The notes beneath the pieces were generated by a model that was not told the DNA's origin, made no database searches, and was given only the letters and a program-made list of their open reading frames with translations. The position numbers and the translations under genes were made by a program. 64,000 bases of DNA from Candidatus Andeanibacterium colombiense. GTDB taxonomy: Bacteria; Pseudomonadota; Alphaproteobacteria; Sphingomonadales; Sphingomonadaceae. The stretch spans positions 3,087,001 through 3,151,000 of the forward strand of contig CP119316.1 of the NCBI GenBank assembly GCA_029202985.1. The letters are read 5' to 3'. Positions 25,523 through 35,711 of the stretch are shown here, piece by piece (the stretch's first letter is position 1; every line of letters begins with the position of its first letter).

Positions 25523-27946
25523 ATGGCACGCACTTCTTTCCGTAACCGCACGCTCCTCGCCGCGAGTTCCAGTTTTCTTGCCCTGATCGCGCTTCCCGGC
25601 GCGGCGCACGCTGAAGCGGTCGCGGCCGTGGCTGCCGACGCATCCGCCGAGGCGCCTGCAGATGGTGCGGCTGCCGAAACCGGGAACGATGCCAGCGGCG
25701 ATATCATGGTCACCGCCCGTCGGCGCGAGGAACGCGCGCAGGATGTGCCGATCGCGCTGACCGCCGTTTCGGGCGAAACACTCGAGCGCACCGGCTTGAT
25801 CAACCTCGTCCAGATTTCGCAGCTCACGCCGACGCTGGTGATCCGCAACAACAATGCGCGCAACACCTTCGCGAACATTCGCGGCCTAGGCTCCAATTCC
25901 GACCAGAACGACGGGCTCGAGATCGGCGTCGGCTTCTATATCGACGACGTCTATTACGGGCGCATCGGCGGCTCCCAGTTCGATCTCGTGGATCTGGACC
26001 GGGTAGAGGTGCTGCGCGGTCCGCAAGGCACTCTGTTCGGCAAGAACACCACCGCCGGCGCGATCAATATCACCACCCGCGCGCCGACCTTCGATACCGA
26101 GTTCACGGGCGAAGCCTCGCTGGGCGAGGGCGGTTACCGCCAGCTTCGCGGCTCGCTCTCGGGCGCGCTGATCGACAATCTCGCGGCCTTCCGCGTGACC
26201 GTGTCAGACACGCACCGGGACGGCACGTTGTACAACGTCTACAACGACAGCAAGATCAACGATTACAGCAACTTCTCGGTTCGCGGGCAGCTGCTGCTGA
26301 CACCGGCTTCCAACGTGGACATCCGGATCATCGGCGATTACTCGAAGCAGACCAGCTATTCGCGCGCGAGCAGTGTAGTCGGTCTTTTCACCACCTATGC
26401 CAACGGCGCGACGCTGACCAACAACTGGCTCGATCGCGCGACCCGCGCCGGATACACGCCGCGCTTCGACATCGACGATCCTTTCGGGCGGGTCGTCGAT
26501 GTCAATGGCCCGGTGCAGGCGAACATGGAAGGCTACGGCGTTTCCGGCAAGGTCGATTGGGATGTCGGCCCGGTCACCCTGACCTCGGTCACCGCCTGGC
26601 GCGGATGGGACTGGCTGCCCGACAACGACACCGACAACACTCCGCTCGCGGTGACCCTGCACAGCGGCACCGACAACCACCAGCGCCAGTTCAGCCAGGA
26701 ATTCCGCATCGCCTCGAGCGGCCGGCACACGGTCGATTATGTCGCCGGGCTCTACTATTTCTGGCAGAACGTGAACGCTCTCGGGCACTATCAGCAGGGC
26801 CCGGATTCGGCGCTTTGGAACAATTCGACCGCGAACCAGACGCTGGCCAATTATGCGCTGAACGGGTTCCTGTCCTATTCGATCATCGAGCCGATCACGA
26901 AGAGCTATGCTGCGTTCGGCCAGGCGACCTGGCATGTCACCGACGCGTTCGACATCACCGGCGGCCTGCGCTTCACCCATGAAGACAAGACCGGCTACTT
27001 CGATCAATACACCGCTGCCGGCAACGACCTCTCGCTGCTCAGCCCGTCGGACCAGATCGCCGCGCAGAAGCTGCGCGATGCGATCTATCCGGAAAAGAGC
27101 TATACCACCGGCACCAAGAACGACGCGCTGACCGGGCAGATCACCCTGTCCTACACGGTGGCGGACGACGTGCTCGCCTATGCGACCTATTCGCGCGGCA
27201 GCAAATCGGGCGGGCTCAGCCTCGGCGATCTCCCCGCAGGAGTTTCGCCGGTCGTGCGGCCCGAGAAGGTCGATGCGTGGGAAGTGGGCCTCAAGAGCCA
27301 GTTCTGGGACCGCAAGATCACCCTCAACACCGCGCTCTACTGGACCGATGTCGCGGATTACCAGGCGGCGGTGACCGAATATATCGGCAACACCAGCTCC
27401 ACCATCCGCTACATCTCGAACATCCCGGGCGTGCGGTCGCGCGGGGTCGAGGTCGATCTGTCGGTCGCGCCGACCCGCTATATCCGCTTCTCGGCCTCGG
27501 CCGCCTATGACGATGCGGTCTACAAGGACTACACCAACGCGCAGGTCGCGCCCGAAAACCGTAACATCGCGCAGGTTCAGGACCTTTCCGGGGTCCAGCT
27601 CGCGAACGCGCCGAAGTTCATCTATAATTTCGCGGCGGATCTGGTGCAGCCGGTCAGCCTGTTCACGGCCGACGACGAGCTCTACGCGCGGCTCGACTAC
27701 AACCACCGCTCATCGAACGACACCAGCGGCACCAATTCGATCTACACCCGCATTCCCGGTTACGGCATCGCCAATGCCCGCCTCGGCCTGCGCTTCCAGA
27801 ACCAGCGCTACGATCTGGCGTTCTGGGCAAACAATCTGTTCAACAAGGAATATTACGAATCCCTCAGCGCTTCCAACCTGGGCCTGATCACGGGCGGGCT
27901 CGGCAATGAACGCCAGTTCGGCGCGACCCTGCGCGTGCAGTTCTGA
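25523..27946 (+). CDS. TonB-dependent receptor coupled to PhoD-like phosphatase
   Basis: 807 residues from MARTSFRNRTLLAASSSFLALIALPGAAHA, a clear signal peptide. The 16 upstream in-frame codons lack a ribosome site. The plug reads GDIMVTARRREERAQDVPIAL and VLRGPQGTLFGKNTTAGAIN, and the barrel ends ATLRVQF with the terminal Phe needed for assembly. The stop shares one base with the ATG of the first PhoD-like gene, so it heads the PhoD/PhoD/enolase group. The long structured leader 25023-25522 precedes it. The ligand is unknown. Confidence 0.93.
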   Translation: MARTSFRNRTLLAASSSFLALIALPGAAHAEAVAAVAADASAEAPADGAAAETGNDASGDIMVTARRREERAQDVPIALTAVSGETLERTGLINLVQISQLTPTLVIRNNNARNTFANIRGLGSNSDQNDGLEIGVGFYIDDVYYGRIGGSQFDLVDLDRVEVLRGPQGTLFGKNTTAGAINITTRAPTFDTEFTGEASLGEGGYRQLRGSLSGALIDNLAAFRVTVSDTHRDGTLYNVYNDSKINDYSNFSVRGQLLLTPASNVDIRIIGDYSKQTSYSRASSVVGLFTTYANGATLTNNWLDRATRAGYTPRFDIDDPFGRVVDVNGPVQANMEGYGVSGKVDWDVGPVTLTSVTAWRGWDWLPDNDTDNTPLAVTLHSGTDNHQRQFSQEFRIASSGRHTVDYVAGLYYFWQNVNALGHYQQGPDSALWNNSTANQTLANYALNGFLSYSIIEPITKSYAAFGQATWHVTDAFDITGGLRFTHEDKTGYFDQYTAAGNDLSLLSPSDQIAAQKLRDAIYPEKSYTTGTKNDALTGQITLSYTVADDVLAYATYSRGSKSGGLSLGDLPAGVSPVVRPEKVDAWEVGLKSQFWDRKITLNTALYWTDVADYQAAVTEYIGNTSSTIRYISNIPGVRSRGVEVDLSVAPTRYIRFSASAAYDDAVYKDYTNAQVAPENRNIAQVQDLSGVQLANAPKFIYNFAADLVQPVSLFTADDELYARLDYNHRSSNDTSGTNSIYTRIPGYGIANARLGLRFQNQRYDLAFWANNLFNKEYYESLSASNLGLITGGLGNERQFGATLRVQF

Positions 27947-29499
27947 TGTACGACCGGAGAACCATACTGAGCGGCGCCGGGGCGATGGGCCTCGGCGGCC
28001 TGCTCCTCGGCGGCGTCTCGTGGTCGCGGGCGAGCGCGGCCGAAACGAAGACCGTCAGGGCGATCCTGCCTTCGGCGTCGAGCGATAGCCTCGGCATCAA
28101 GGTACTGCTTGAAGCGCCTCCCTCCGCCGCGCCGATCCTCACCATCGACGGCCGCAAGATCGCGGGCCGGAACCTCGACGGCGAGGGCTATGCCTGGGGT
28201 TTCGTCCAGAACGGGCTGAAGGGCGGCACTGTGCACGAACTGGCGCTGACCGACGAATACGGCGCCGCGTTGCGCGAGCCGTGGACGCTCAAGACGTTGC
28301 CGCCGCTCGATTCCGAACCCGATCATTTCCGGGTGCTGTTCTTCACCTGCGCGGGCGGGGACGAGGCGGCCAACAATCTCAGCGTCGATGCGCGGCGGCA
28401 CTTGTTCGACCGTGCCCTCAGCTTCGAGCCGGACCTCGCGGTTGCCAACGGCGATCACATCTATTGGGACATCGATACCGCGCTCAAATACCGCGGTGAC
28501 CCGGCCAGCCGGGCGAAGACCGCGGAACTGTACCACAAGATCGCCTGGATCGACGAAGACAGCGCGTTCGACAGCGACACCAACCGCCGTTCGCTCAACA
28601 CGGTGATCGGCCGCCAGATCGCTTCGATCTACGAAGACCGCTTTGCCTCGGTCCCGCTGGTGTTCATCACCGACGATCATGATTATTTCGAGAACGACAA
28701 TGCCGGCCCGTGGGGCTGCACCTTTCCGCCGCGGCCGTTCACCTTCAACCTGCAGCAGCGCACCGCCGCGATCGCCTATCCGTTCGCGTTCGGCCGACCC
28801 GACCTGGGCGATCCTTACAAGTCGGGCACGGTCGAGGCGGTGCGGATCGGCAAATTGCTTGAACTGAACCTGTTTGATTGCCGGCGCGGCTGGTCGTTCG
28901 GCAACGACGCGGGCGTGCTGTTTCCGGAAGCCGAAGCATGGTTGCACGAGCGCCTGCAGAATTCGGACGCCCGCCAATTGATCCACGCGCCGTCGAATCC
29001 GTTCGGCTGGAGCGCGGGGAAGCTCGGCGAATGGTATTCCGACGGACCCGCCGAAGGCAGCGCCTTCGCGAACGACAAGGGCTATTGGCAGCAGGGCTGG
29101 TTCGACCAGCATCAACGGTTGGCCAAGGCGCTCAGCGCCCAGCGCGAGCGCGCGGCGGTGAGCATCTCGGGCGACATGCACGCGAGCGCGATCTCCAGCA
29201 TCACCCGCAGCGGCGATCTCGATCTCTCCGGCAACCCGATCCAAGCGATCCTGCCGGGCACGGTCGGCACCGGCCCGCCGGGCTTCCCTAGCACGGTGCG
29301 CGGGGTTCCGCCGTTCCATGCCAAGGTGCTCGAGATGGTCGACATCGCGAAGATGGAGGAGCGCAACGGCTTCTCGATCGTCGATGTCTACCCCGAGCGG
29401 ATCGAGGTCCGCCAGTTCCGCTGGCGTCCGCCCGAACCGATCGAGGCGATCGCTTCGCTCGAACCTTCCGACACCTACACCATCCGGCGCACAAGCTGA
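27946..29499 (+). CDS. Tat-exported PhoD-like metallophosphatase, copy 1
   Basis: 517 residues. The N-terminus DRRTILSGAG plus a hydrophobic stretch ending ASA is a twin-arginine signal. The metallophosphoesterase motifs appear in order: RVLFFTCAGGDEA, LAVANGDHIYWDID, VFITDDHDYFENDN and ISGDMHAS. PhoD-family enzymes are periplasmic phosphodiesterases or monoesterases with metal centres. This branch keeps the ligands but is not identified with a tested member. It follows the TonB receptor with a one-base overlap and is followed after 27 bp by a close paralogue. Confidence 0.85.
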   Translation: MYDRRTILSGAGAMGLGGLLLGGVSWSRASAAETKTVRAILPSASSDSLGIKVLLEAPPSAAPILTIDGRKIAGRNLDGEGYAWGFVQNGLKGGTVHELALTDEYGAALREPWTLKTLPPLDSEPDHFRVLFFTCAGGDEAANNLSVDARRHLFDRALSFEPDLAVANGDHIYWDIDTALKYRGDPASRAKTAELYHKIAWIDEDSAFDSDTNRRSLNTVIGRQIASIYEDRFASVPLVFITDDHDYFENDNAGPWGCTFPPRPFTFNLQQRTAAIAYPFAFGRPDLGDPYKSGTVEAVRIGKLLELNLFDCRRGWSFGNDAGVLFPEAEAWLHERLQNSDARQLIHAPSNPFGWSAGKLGEWYSDGPAEGSAFANDKGYWQQGWFDQHQRLAKALSAQRERAAVSISGDMHASAISSITRSGDLDLSGNPIQAILPGTVGTGPPGFPSTVRGVPPFHAKVLEMVDIAKMEERNGFSIVDVYPERIEVRQFRWRPPEPIEAIASLEPSDTYTIRRTS

Positions 29500-29526
29500 C
29501 GCACACCACACCACACGAGGTCAGTC

Positions 29527-31083
29527 ATGTATAACAGACGAACGGTTTTGCAGGGCGCGGGCGCAGTCGGCCTTGGCGGCGTATTGCTGGGCGGGGTTTC
29601 CTGGTCTCGCGCGAACGCGGCGGAGACCCGCGCGGTTCGTGCGATCCTGCCTTCGGCAACGCATGACACGCTGGCGGTAAAAGTGCTGCTCGATACACCG
29701 CCTTCCGCGGCGCCGGTGCTGACGATCGACGGCCGCAAGATCGCGGCCCAGCAGATGGACGTCGAAGGTTATGCCTGGGGCTTCGTCCAGCCGGACCTCA
29801 AGGGTGGGACATCCCACGCGCTGACGCTGGCGGACGAATTCGGCGCACCGCTGCGTGCGCCGTGGGAGTTGAAGACGCTGCCCGGCCTTGATGAGCGGCC
29901 GGAGCGGTTCCGCGTACTGTTCTTCACCTGCGCCGGGGGCGATGAGGCGGGGAGCGCCCGAACCGTGGAAGAGCGCAGAGCACTGTTCGACCGGGCGCTG
30001 AGCTTCGCGCCCGATCTCGCGGTGGCAAACGGCGACCACATCTATTGGGACCTCGATACAGCGCTCAAGATTCGGGGCGATGCGGAAAGCCGGGCGCGCA
30101 AGGCCGAACTCTACCATCAGATCGCGTGGATCGATCAGGACACCGCGTTCGATTCCGTGACCAACCGGAACTCGCTCAACACGGTGATCGGCCGTCAGAT
30201 CGCGTCGATCTACGAAGACCGTTTCGCCTCGGTCCCACTGGTCTTCATCAGCGACGATCACGATTATTTCGAAAACGACAATGGCGGCACCTGGGGCTAC
30301 ACCTTCCCGCCGCGCCCGTTCACGCTGGGGCTGCAGCGGCGCACCGCGTCGATCGCCTATCCCTTCGCGCTCGGACGGCCGACGCTCCCCGGCGGTGCGC
30401 TGACCTCGGAAACGGTCGAGACCGTGCGGATCGGCAAGCTCGCCGAACTGGCCCTGTTCGATTGTCGGCGAGGATGGGATACCGTTACCGGCAAGAAGGG
30501 CGTCCTGTTCCCCGAGGTCGAGCATTTCCTGATCGAGCGGCTGCGGCAGTCCGACGCCAGCCAGTACATCCAGGTTCCGTCCAACCCCTTCGGCTGGACC
30601 GCCGGCAAGCTGGGCGAATGGTACGAAGACCAGCCGCCGGCCGGGACCAAGGGCAGCGACAAGGACTTCTGGTTCCCTGGCTGGTTCGATCAGCACCAGC
30701 GGCTGATCAAGGCACTCAGCGAACAGCACGGCCGCCCGGCGATCACCATCTCGGGCGACATGCACGCCAGCGGCGCGAAGCGCTTCACCTCAAGCGGCGA
30801 CATCGACCTGTCGGCCAATCCGGTCGAAGCGCTGCTGGCCGGAACGGTCGGCACCGGCGCGAGTGGCTGGCCGAGCATGGGGCGCGGGATGTTTCCGAGC
30901 ACCCCCGGCAAGCTCGTCGGGACCGATATCGCCGAAACGGTCGAAAAGAACGGCTTCACGCTGTTCGACATCACGCATGACCATGTCGAGGTCCGCCAGT
31001 TCAGTTGGCGCCCACCGGAGCCGATCGAGGCGATCGCTTCGCTCGAGCCTTACGCGACCTTCCGTATCGAGCGTCGCGCATGA
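29527..31083 (+). CDS. Tat-exported PhoD-like metallophosphatase, copy 2
   Basis: 518 residues, clearly a tandem duplicate of the preceding gene: the N-terminus NRRTVLQGAG is again a twin-arginine signal, and long blocks such as YAWGFVQ and RVLFFTCAGGDEA are identical. Metal-ligand motifs are kept (VANGDHIYWDLD, ISDDHDYFENDN, ISGDMHAS). Differences cluster in the loop after TLGLQRRTASIAYPFALGRP, which may alter substrate choice. The stop overlaps the start of the enolase-superfamily gene by four bases (ATGA). Conserved sites in both copies argue that both are active. Confidence 0.85.
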   Translation: MYNRRTVLQGAGAVGLGGVLLGGVSWSRANAAETRAVRAILPSATHDTLAVKVLLDTPPSAAPVLTIDGRKIAAQQMDVEGYAWGFVQPDLKGGTSHALTLADEFGAPLRAPWELKTLPGLDERPERFRVLFFTCAGGDEAGSARTVEERRALFDRALSFAPDLAVANGDHIYWDLDTALKIRGDAESRARKAELYHQIAWIDQDTAFDSVTNRNSLNTVIGRQIASIYEDRFASVPLVFISDDHDYFENDNGGTWGYTFPPRPFTLGLQRRTASIAYPFALGRPTLPGGALTSETVETVRIGKLAELALFDCRRGWDTVTGKKGVLFPEVEHFLIERLRQSDASQYIQVPSNPFGWTAGKLGEWYEDQPPAGTKGSDKDFWFPGWFDQHQRLIKALSEQHGRPAITISGDMHASGAKRFTSSGDIDLSANPVEALLAGTVGTGASGWPSMGRGMFPSTPGKLVGTDIAETVEKNGFTLFDITHDHVEVRQFSWRPPEPIEAIASLEPYATFRIERRA

Positions 31084-32285
31084 GCGCGATGCTGCGGCGC
31101 CGCACCGCGCTCAAGGCCTTCGGGGCGGCGCCGCTTGCGCTGATGGCCGGCGGCGGTGCGATGGCGGCCGCCGAGCCGCGCAGCGTGGTCGACGGGATCG
31201 AGATCTTCCATCTCAAGGTCAACCAGCGCGGCAACTGGGTGATCGTTCGCCTGCGCGCGGCGAACGGGCTTACCGGCCTGGGCGACGCCGGCCATGCCGA
31301 AGACGAGGTGACAATCCGCTATCTGCGGCAGTTCGCCGAACTGTGGCGCGGCCGCAGCGTGTTCGAGATCGAGCCGTTCCGCCGCGCGGTGGCGGACATC
31401 GTCCGCACCGGCGGGGATTCGGCAGCGGTCGCGGCGAGCGCGCTCGAACAGGCTTTGTGGGACCTCGCCGGCAAGGCGCTCGGCGTGCCAGTCTATCAAT
31501 TGTTCGGCGGGAAACTACGCGATACGATCCCGCTCTATGCGAACATCAACCGCTCGACCGTTCCGCGCACCCCAGAAGGCTTCGCTAAGATGGCCAGCGC
31601 GGCGATCGCGGACGGCTTTCGCGCGATCAAGCTCGCGCCGTTCGACGCGATCCCGATGGGCGAAACCGACCGCGCGAAGATCGCTCGGCTGACCGACGAA
31701 GGGATCGCCTGTGCGCAGGCGGTGCGCGATACGATCGGGCCGGACAACGATCTGCTGATCGACGTGCATAGCCGGTTCAACCTCGCGGACGGATTGAAGC
31801 TCGCCGAACGGTTCGAGCCGCTCAAGCTCTATTGGCTGGAGGAAGTGACCCCGGCAGAACCGCTGAGTGATCTCGCCGCGATCAACCACGCGGCCAAGAT
31901 GCCCACGGCGGGCGGGGAGTCGATCACAACAGTCGAAGGCTTCTACGATTATATCCGTGCCGGAACAGTCGATATCGTAATGCCCGATATCAAGTTCTGC
32001 GGCGGGTTATCGCAGCTGCGCAAGATTGCCGGCATCGCCGAAGGGGCCGGCCTGCCGGTCTCGCCGCATGGGCCGGCCAGCCCCGTCGGCAATGCCGCGG
32101 CCGCGCATGTGGTTGCGACGCTGCCCAATTTCACGATCCTCGAATACGCCTATGGTGAAGTACCCTGGCGCGCCGACCTGCTCGATCCGCCCGAACGGAT
32201 CGGGCGGGGCGAACTGATTTTGACGGATCGACCCGGTTTCGGAATCGAATTGAACGAGCGAACCGCCGCGCGATACTCCATCTAA
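31080..32285 (+). CDS. Tat-exported enolase-superfamily (mandelate racemase/muconate-lactonizing-like) enzyme
   Basis: 401 residues from MSAMLRRRTALKAFGAAPLALMAGGGAMA, a twin-arginine signal. The barrel carries the three metal ligands expected of the superfamily: Asp in LLIDVHSRFN, Glu in LYWLEEVTP and Glu in TAGGESITT. A substrate-contact loop lies near VSPHGPASPVGNAAAA. Superfamily members abstract a proton alpha to a carboxylate (dehydration, racemisation, cycloisomerisation). Export to the periplasm is unusual, since known relatives are mostly cytoplasmic. The ATG at 31080 overlaps the preceding stop. Galactonate-type dehydratase, epimerase or lactonizing activity are all possible, so none is assigned. 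Confidence 0.85.
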   Translation: MSAMLRRRTALKAFGAAPLALMAGGGAMAAAEPRSVVDGIEIFHLKVNQRGNWVIVRLRAANGLTGLGDAGHAEDEVTIRYLRQFAELWRGRSVFEIEPFRRAVADIVRTGGDSAAVAASALEQALWDLAGKALGVPVYQLFGGKLRDTIPLYANINRSTVPRTPEGFAKMASAAIADGFRAIKLAPFDAIPMGETDRAKIARLTDEGIACAQAVRDTIGPDNDLLIDVHSRFNLADGLKLAERFEPLKLYWLEEVTPAEPLSDLAAINHAAKMPTAGGESITTVEGFYDYIRAGTVDIVMPDIKFCGGLSQLRKIAGIAEGAGLPVSPHGPASPVGNAAAAHVVATLPNFTILEYAYGEVPWRADLLDPPERIGRGELILTDRPGFGIELNERTAARYSI

Positions 32286-32389
32286 AGATCGTCGCCGATG
32301 AGATTTGCCTATCCCGGCCCTGAGTTCAGGAGATGCCGTGGAAATCCGGCATCTGACGGTGCTGTCAGTCTAACGGCAACTTGTCTTCG

Positions 32390-32614
32390 ATCAGCATCGC
32401 CCGCTCCCGTCTTCGCAGGGGAAGGTGACTGTTTTCAATCCGGTTGTTCAATCAACGCCCTATCTCGCGCCGGTCCAGGTTGCCCCGTTCGCGCATGGCG
32501 CCAGCTACGAGTGGAGCCCGTCGGTGACCATCACCTCGGCCTTACCGTGGCGCTTCACCTCGGGGGACGAATTGAAATACAAAACGGGCTGGCTGGTTTG
32601 CGAGCGCGGGGCAT
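32390..32614 (-). mobile_element. IS6-family transposase relic B (mini-element form)
   Basis: On the minus strand it opens ATGCCCCGCGCTCGCAAA (MPRARKPASPF), shifts frame to YFNSSPEV and jumps directly to KRHGKAEVMVTDGLHS, then with further frameshifts to AMRERGNLDRREI and LNNRIENSHLPLRRRERAM. These are the start and the C-terminal DDE half of an IS6 transposase with the middle removed. It fills most of the 339-bp gap between the enolase-family gene (ends 32285) and hutD (ends 32625). Bases 32286-32390 show nothing recognisable. Confidence 0.75.
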
Positions 32615-32624
32615 CAGGGGGCAT

Positions 32625-33235
32625 CTAACCTGCGCGAGTTACCGGGCATTTGCCCTGAAAGCGCCCGCGAAACAGCTTCACGAGATAAGCCGGGGCAGTG
32701 GTCTCAAGGTTCAGGCTGTTGTCGGCGCCGTCTTGAATGTGGACCGCGTCGAGAGGCTGCAGGGCGAACTCTTCGCCCCGCCAGCGCAGGCGTGCCGCGC
32801 CTGTGAACAGCAGGATCGCGTTTTGCGAAGAGGTCGGCAAAGTTCCCTCGGCGCTCGCGATCCGTTCGATAGATCCGCTCCAGTGGCCGCGCCGCGTCAT
32901 CAGGTTGAGGTCCACCACCGGGCCGCCGATAGGAGTGCCGACCACCAGGGCTTCGCCGCCGAAGCCGATCGGCACGCTGTCCGGACTCAGTTCGATCCGG
33001 CGCGTTTCATGTTCGAGTTCCAGTGCCAGCCGGCCCGAGACGACGGCAAGGGTGCGATCGATCCCGGCGAAATGCGAGAAGACCGCCGGTTCGGCGACCT
33101 TCGCCATGCTCAGCCGCCACTCGAAATCGGCGCCTGGCGCCTCTCCGGGCAGCACCGCGATCTCGCTGGTGACGCCGCCGCCGTTCTTCCACGGCTGAAT
33201 ACCCCGGCCGGCTGCGGCGAGCACGCGCAGTCTGT

Positions 33236-33239
<4 letters not shown>
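32625..33239 (-). CDS. hutD: HutD family protein
   Basis: 204 residues of the cupin-like HutD fold: the conserved LAAAGRGIQPWKNGGGVTSEIAV start, then FEWRLSMAKVAEPAVFSHFAGIDRTLAVVSG. HutD accompanies histidine-utilisation genes and is thought to help keep hut expression in bounds, but its molecular role is unclear. Its start overlaps the hutU stop by four bases. The last residues (FQGKCPVTRAG) lie within 11 bp of IS6 relic B, so the C-terminal tail may have been rewritten by that insertion. Confidence 0.88.
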
Positions 33240-34894
<1,655 letters not shown>

Positions 34895-34898
34895 TGTG

Positions 34899-35711
34899 TC
34901 AGTCCTGTCCAGCGCGCGCGAAGGCCAGGCAGGCCTCGAGCAGCCCGGCGAGAATGGTCCGGAGCGGCGCGGCGCGCGCCGGATCGTAAAGGGGCGGCCA
35001 CAGGCCTTGTCCGCCGGGGGGCTCGTCGCAATAGGCGCGGAGCGCCAGTTCGATCTGGATCGCGTGAACGCCGCGTTCCGGGCTTCCATAATGCCGGGTG
35101 GTCCAGCCACCGCGAAACCGTCCGTCGCGCACCCAGCTGCGGCCGCTCGCTGCACAATGGCTTTCCACGGCATCGGCCAGTGCGAGAGCACAACTCGCTC
35201 CGCCGTTGGTGCCGATGTTGAATTGCGGCAGCTCTCCGTCGAACAGGCGCGGGACCCGGCTGCGGATCGAATGCGCGTCGTAGAGCACCACCCGGGGATG
35301 CAGCGCGTGCAGGCGGGCCAGTTCGCGCGCCAGCGCCGCGTGATAGGGATCGAACCACGCGATCCGCCGACGCGCGATCTCCGCGCTCGCAGGGCCCGCG
35401 CCGGGATAGAGCGGCTCGCCGTCGAAGCTGGTCGTCGGGCATAGCTCGGTCGTCGCTTGCCCGGGATAGAGAGAAATGCCCGACGGATCGCGATTGACGT
35501 CGATCACGCTGCGCGAAATGCCGGTCCGTACGATCGTTGCGCCGAGACCGGCAGCAAACCCGTACAGCCGGTCGACCCACCAGTCGGTGTCGTGCAGCGC
35601 CAGCCGCTCCGACCGCAATTGCTCGTGCACATCGGCGAGGCCGGTGCCGGTGTGCGGCAGGGCGACCAGCAGCGGAGCTTCGCCGGGGGTGATTTCGAGC
35701 CAGCCGGTCAT
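34899..35711 (-). CDS. hutG: N-formylglutamate deformylase
   Basis: 270 residues of the N-formylglutamate amidohydrolase family. Key blocks are LLVALPHTGTGLAD, DTDWWVDRLYGFAAGLGATIVRTGISRSVIDVNRDP, VVLYDAHSIRS and GVHAIQIELALRAYC. It releases formate and glutamate from N-formylglutamate, the last step of the five-step hut route. The presence of hutF in the same locus fits this route rather than the HutE/formiminoglutamase type. Start ATG at 35711 overlaps the hutH stop by four bases. The in-frame extension into hutH is rejected. Confidence 0.94.
   Translation of the reverse strand: MTGWLEITPGEAPLLVALPHTGTGLADVHEQLRSERLALHDTDWWVDRLYGFAAGLGATIVRTGISRSVIDVNRDPSGISLYPGQATTELCPTTSFDGEPLYPGAGPASAEIARRRIAWFDPYHAALARELARLHALHPRVVLYDAHSIRSRVPRLFDGELPQFNIGTNGGASCALALADAVESHCAASGRSWVRDGRFRGGWTTRHYGSPERGVHAIQIELALRAYCDEPPGGQGLWPPLYDPARAAPLRTILAGLLEACLAFARAGQD

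Noticed and set aside
20050..32285. Polysaccharide utilisation locus
   Set aside because: TonB receptors are present, but no SusD-like protein, glycoside hydrolase or lyase is encoded.
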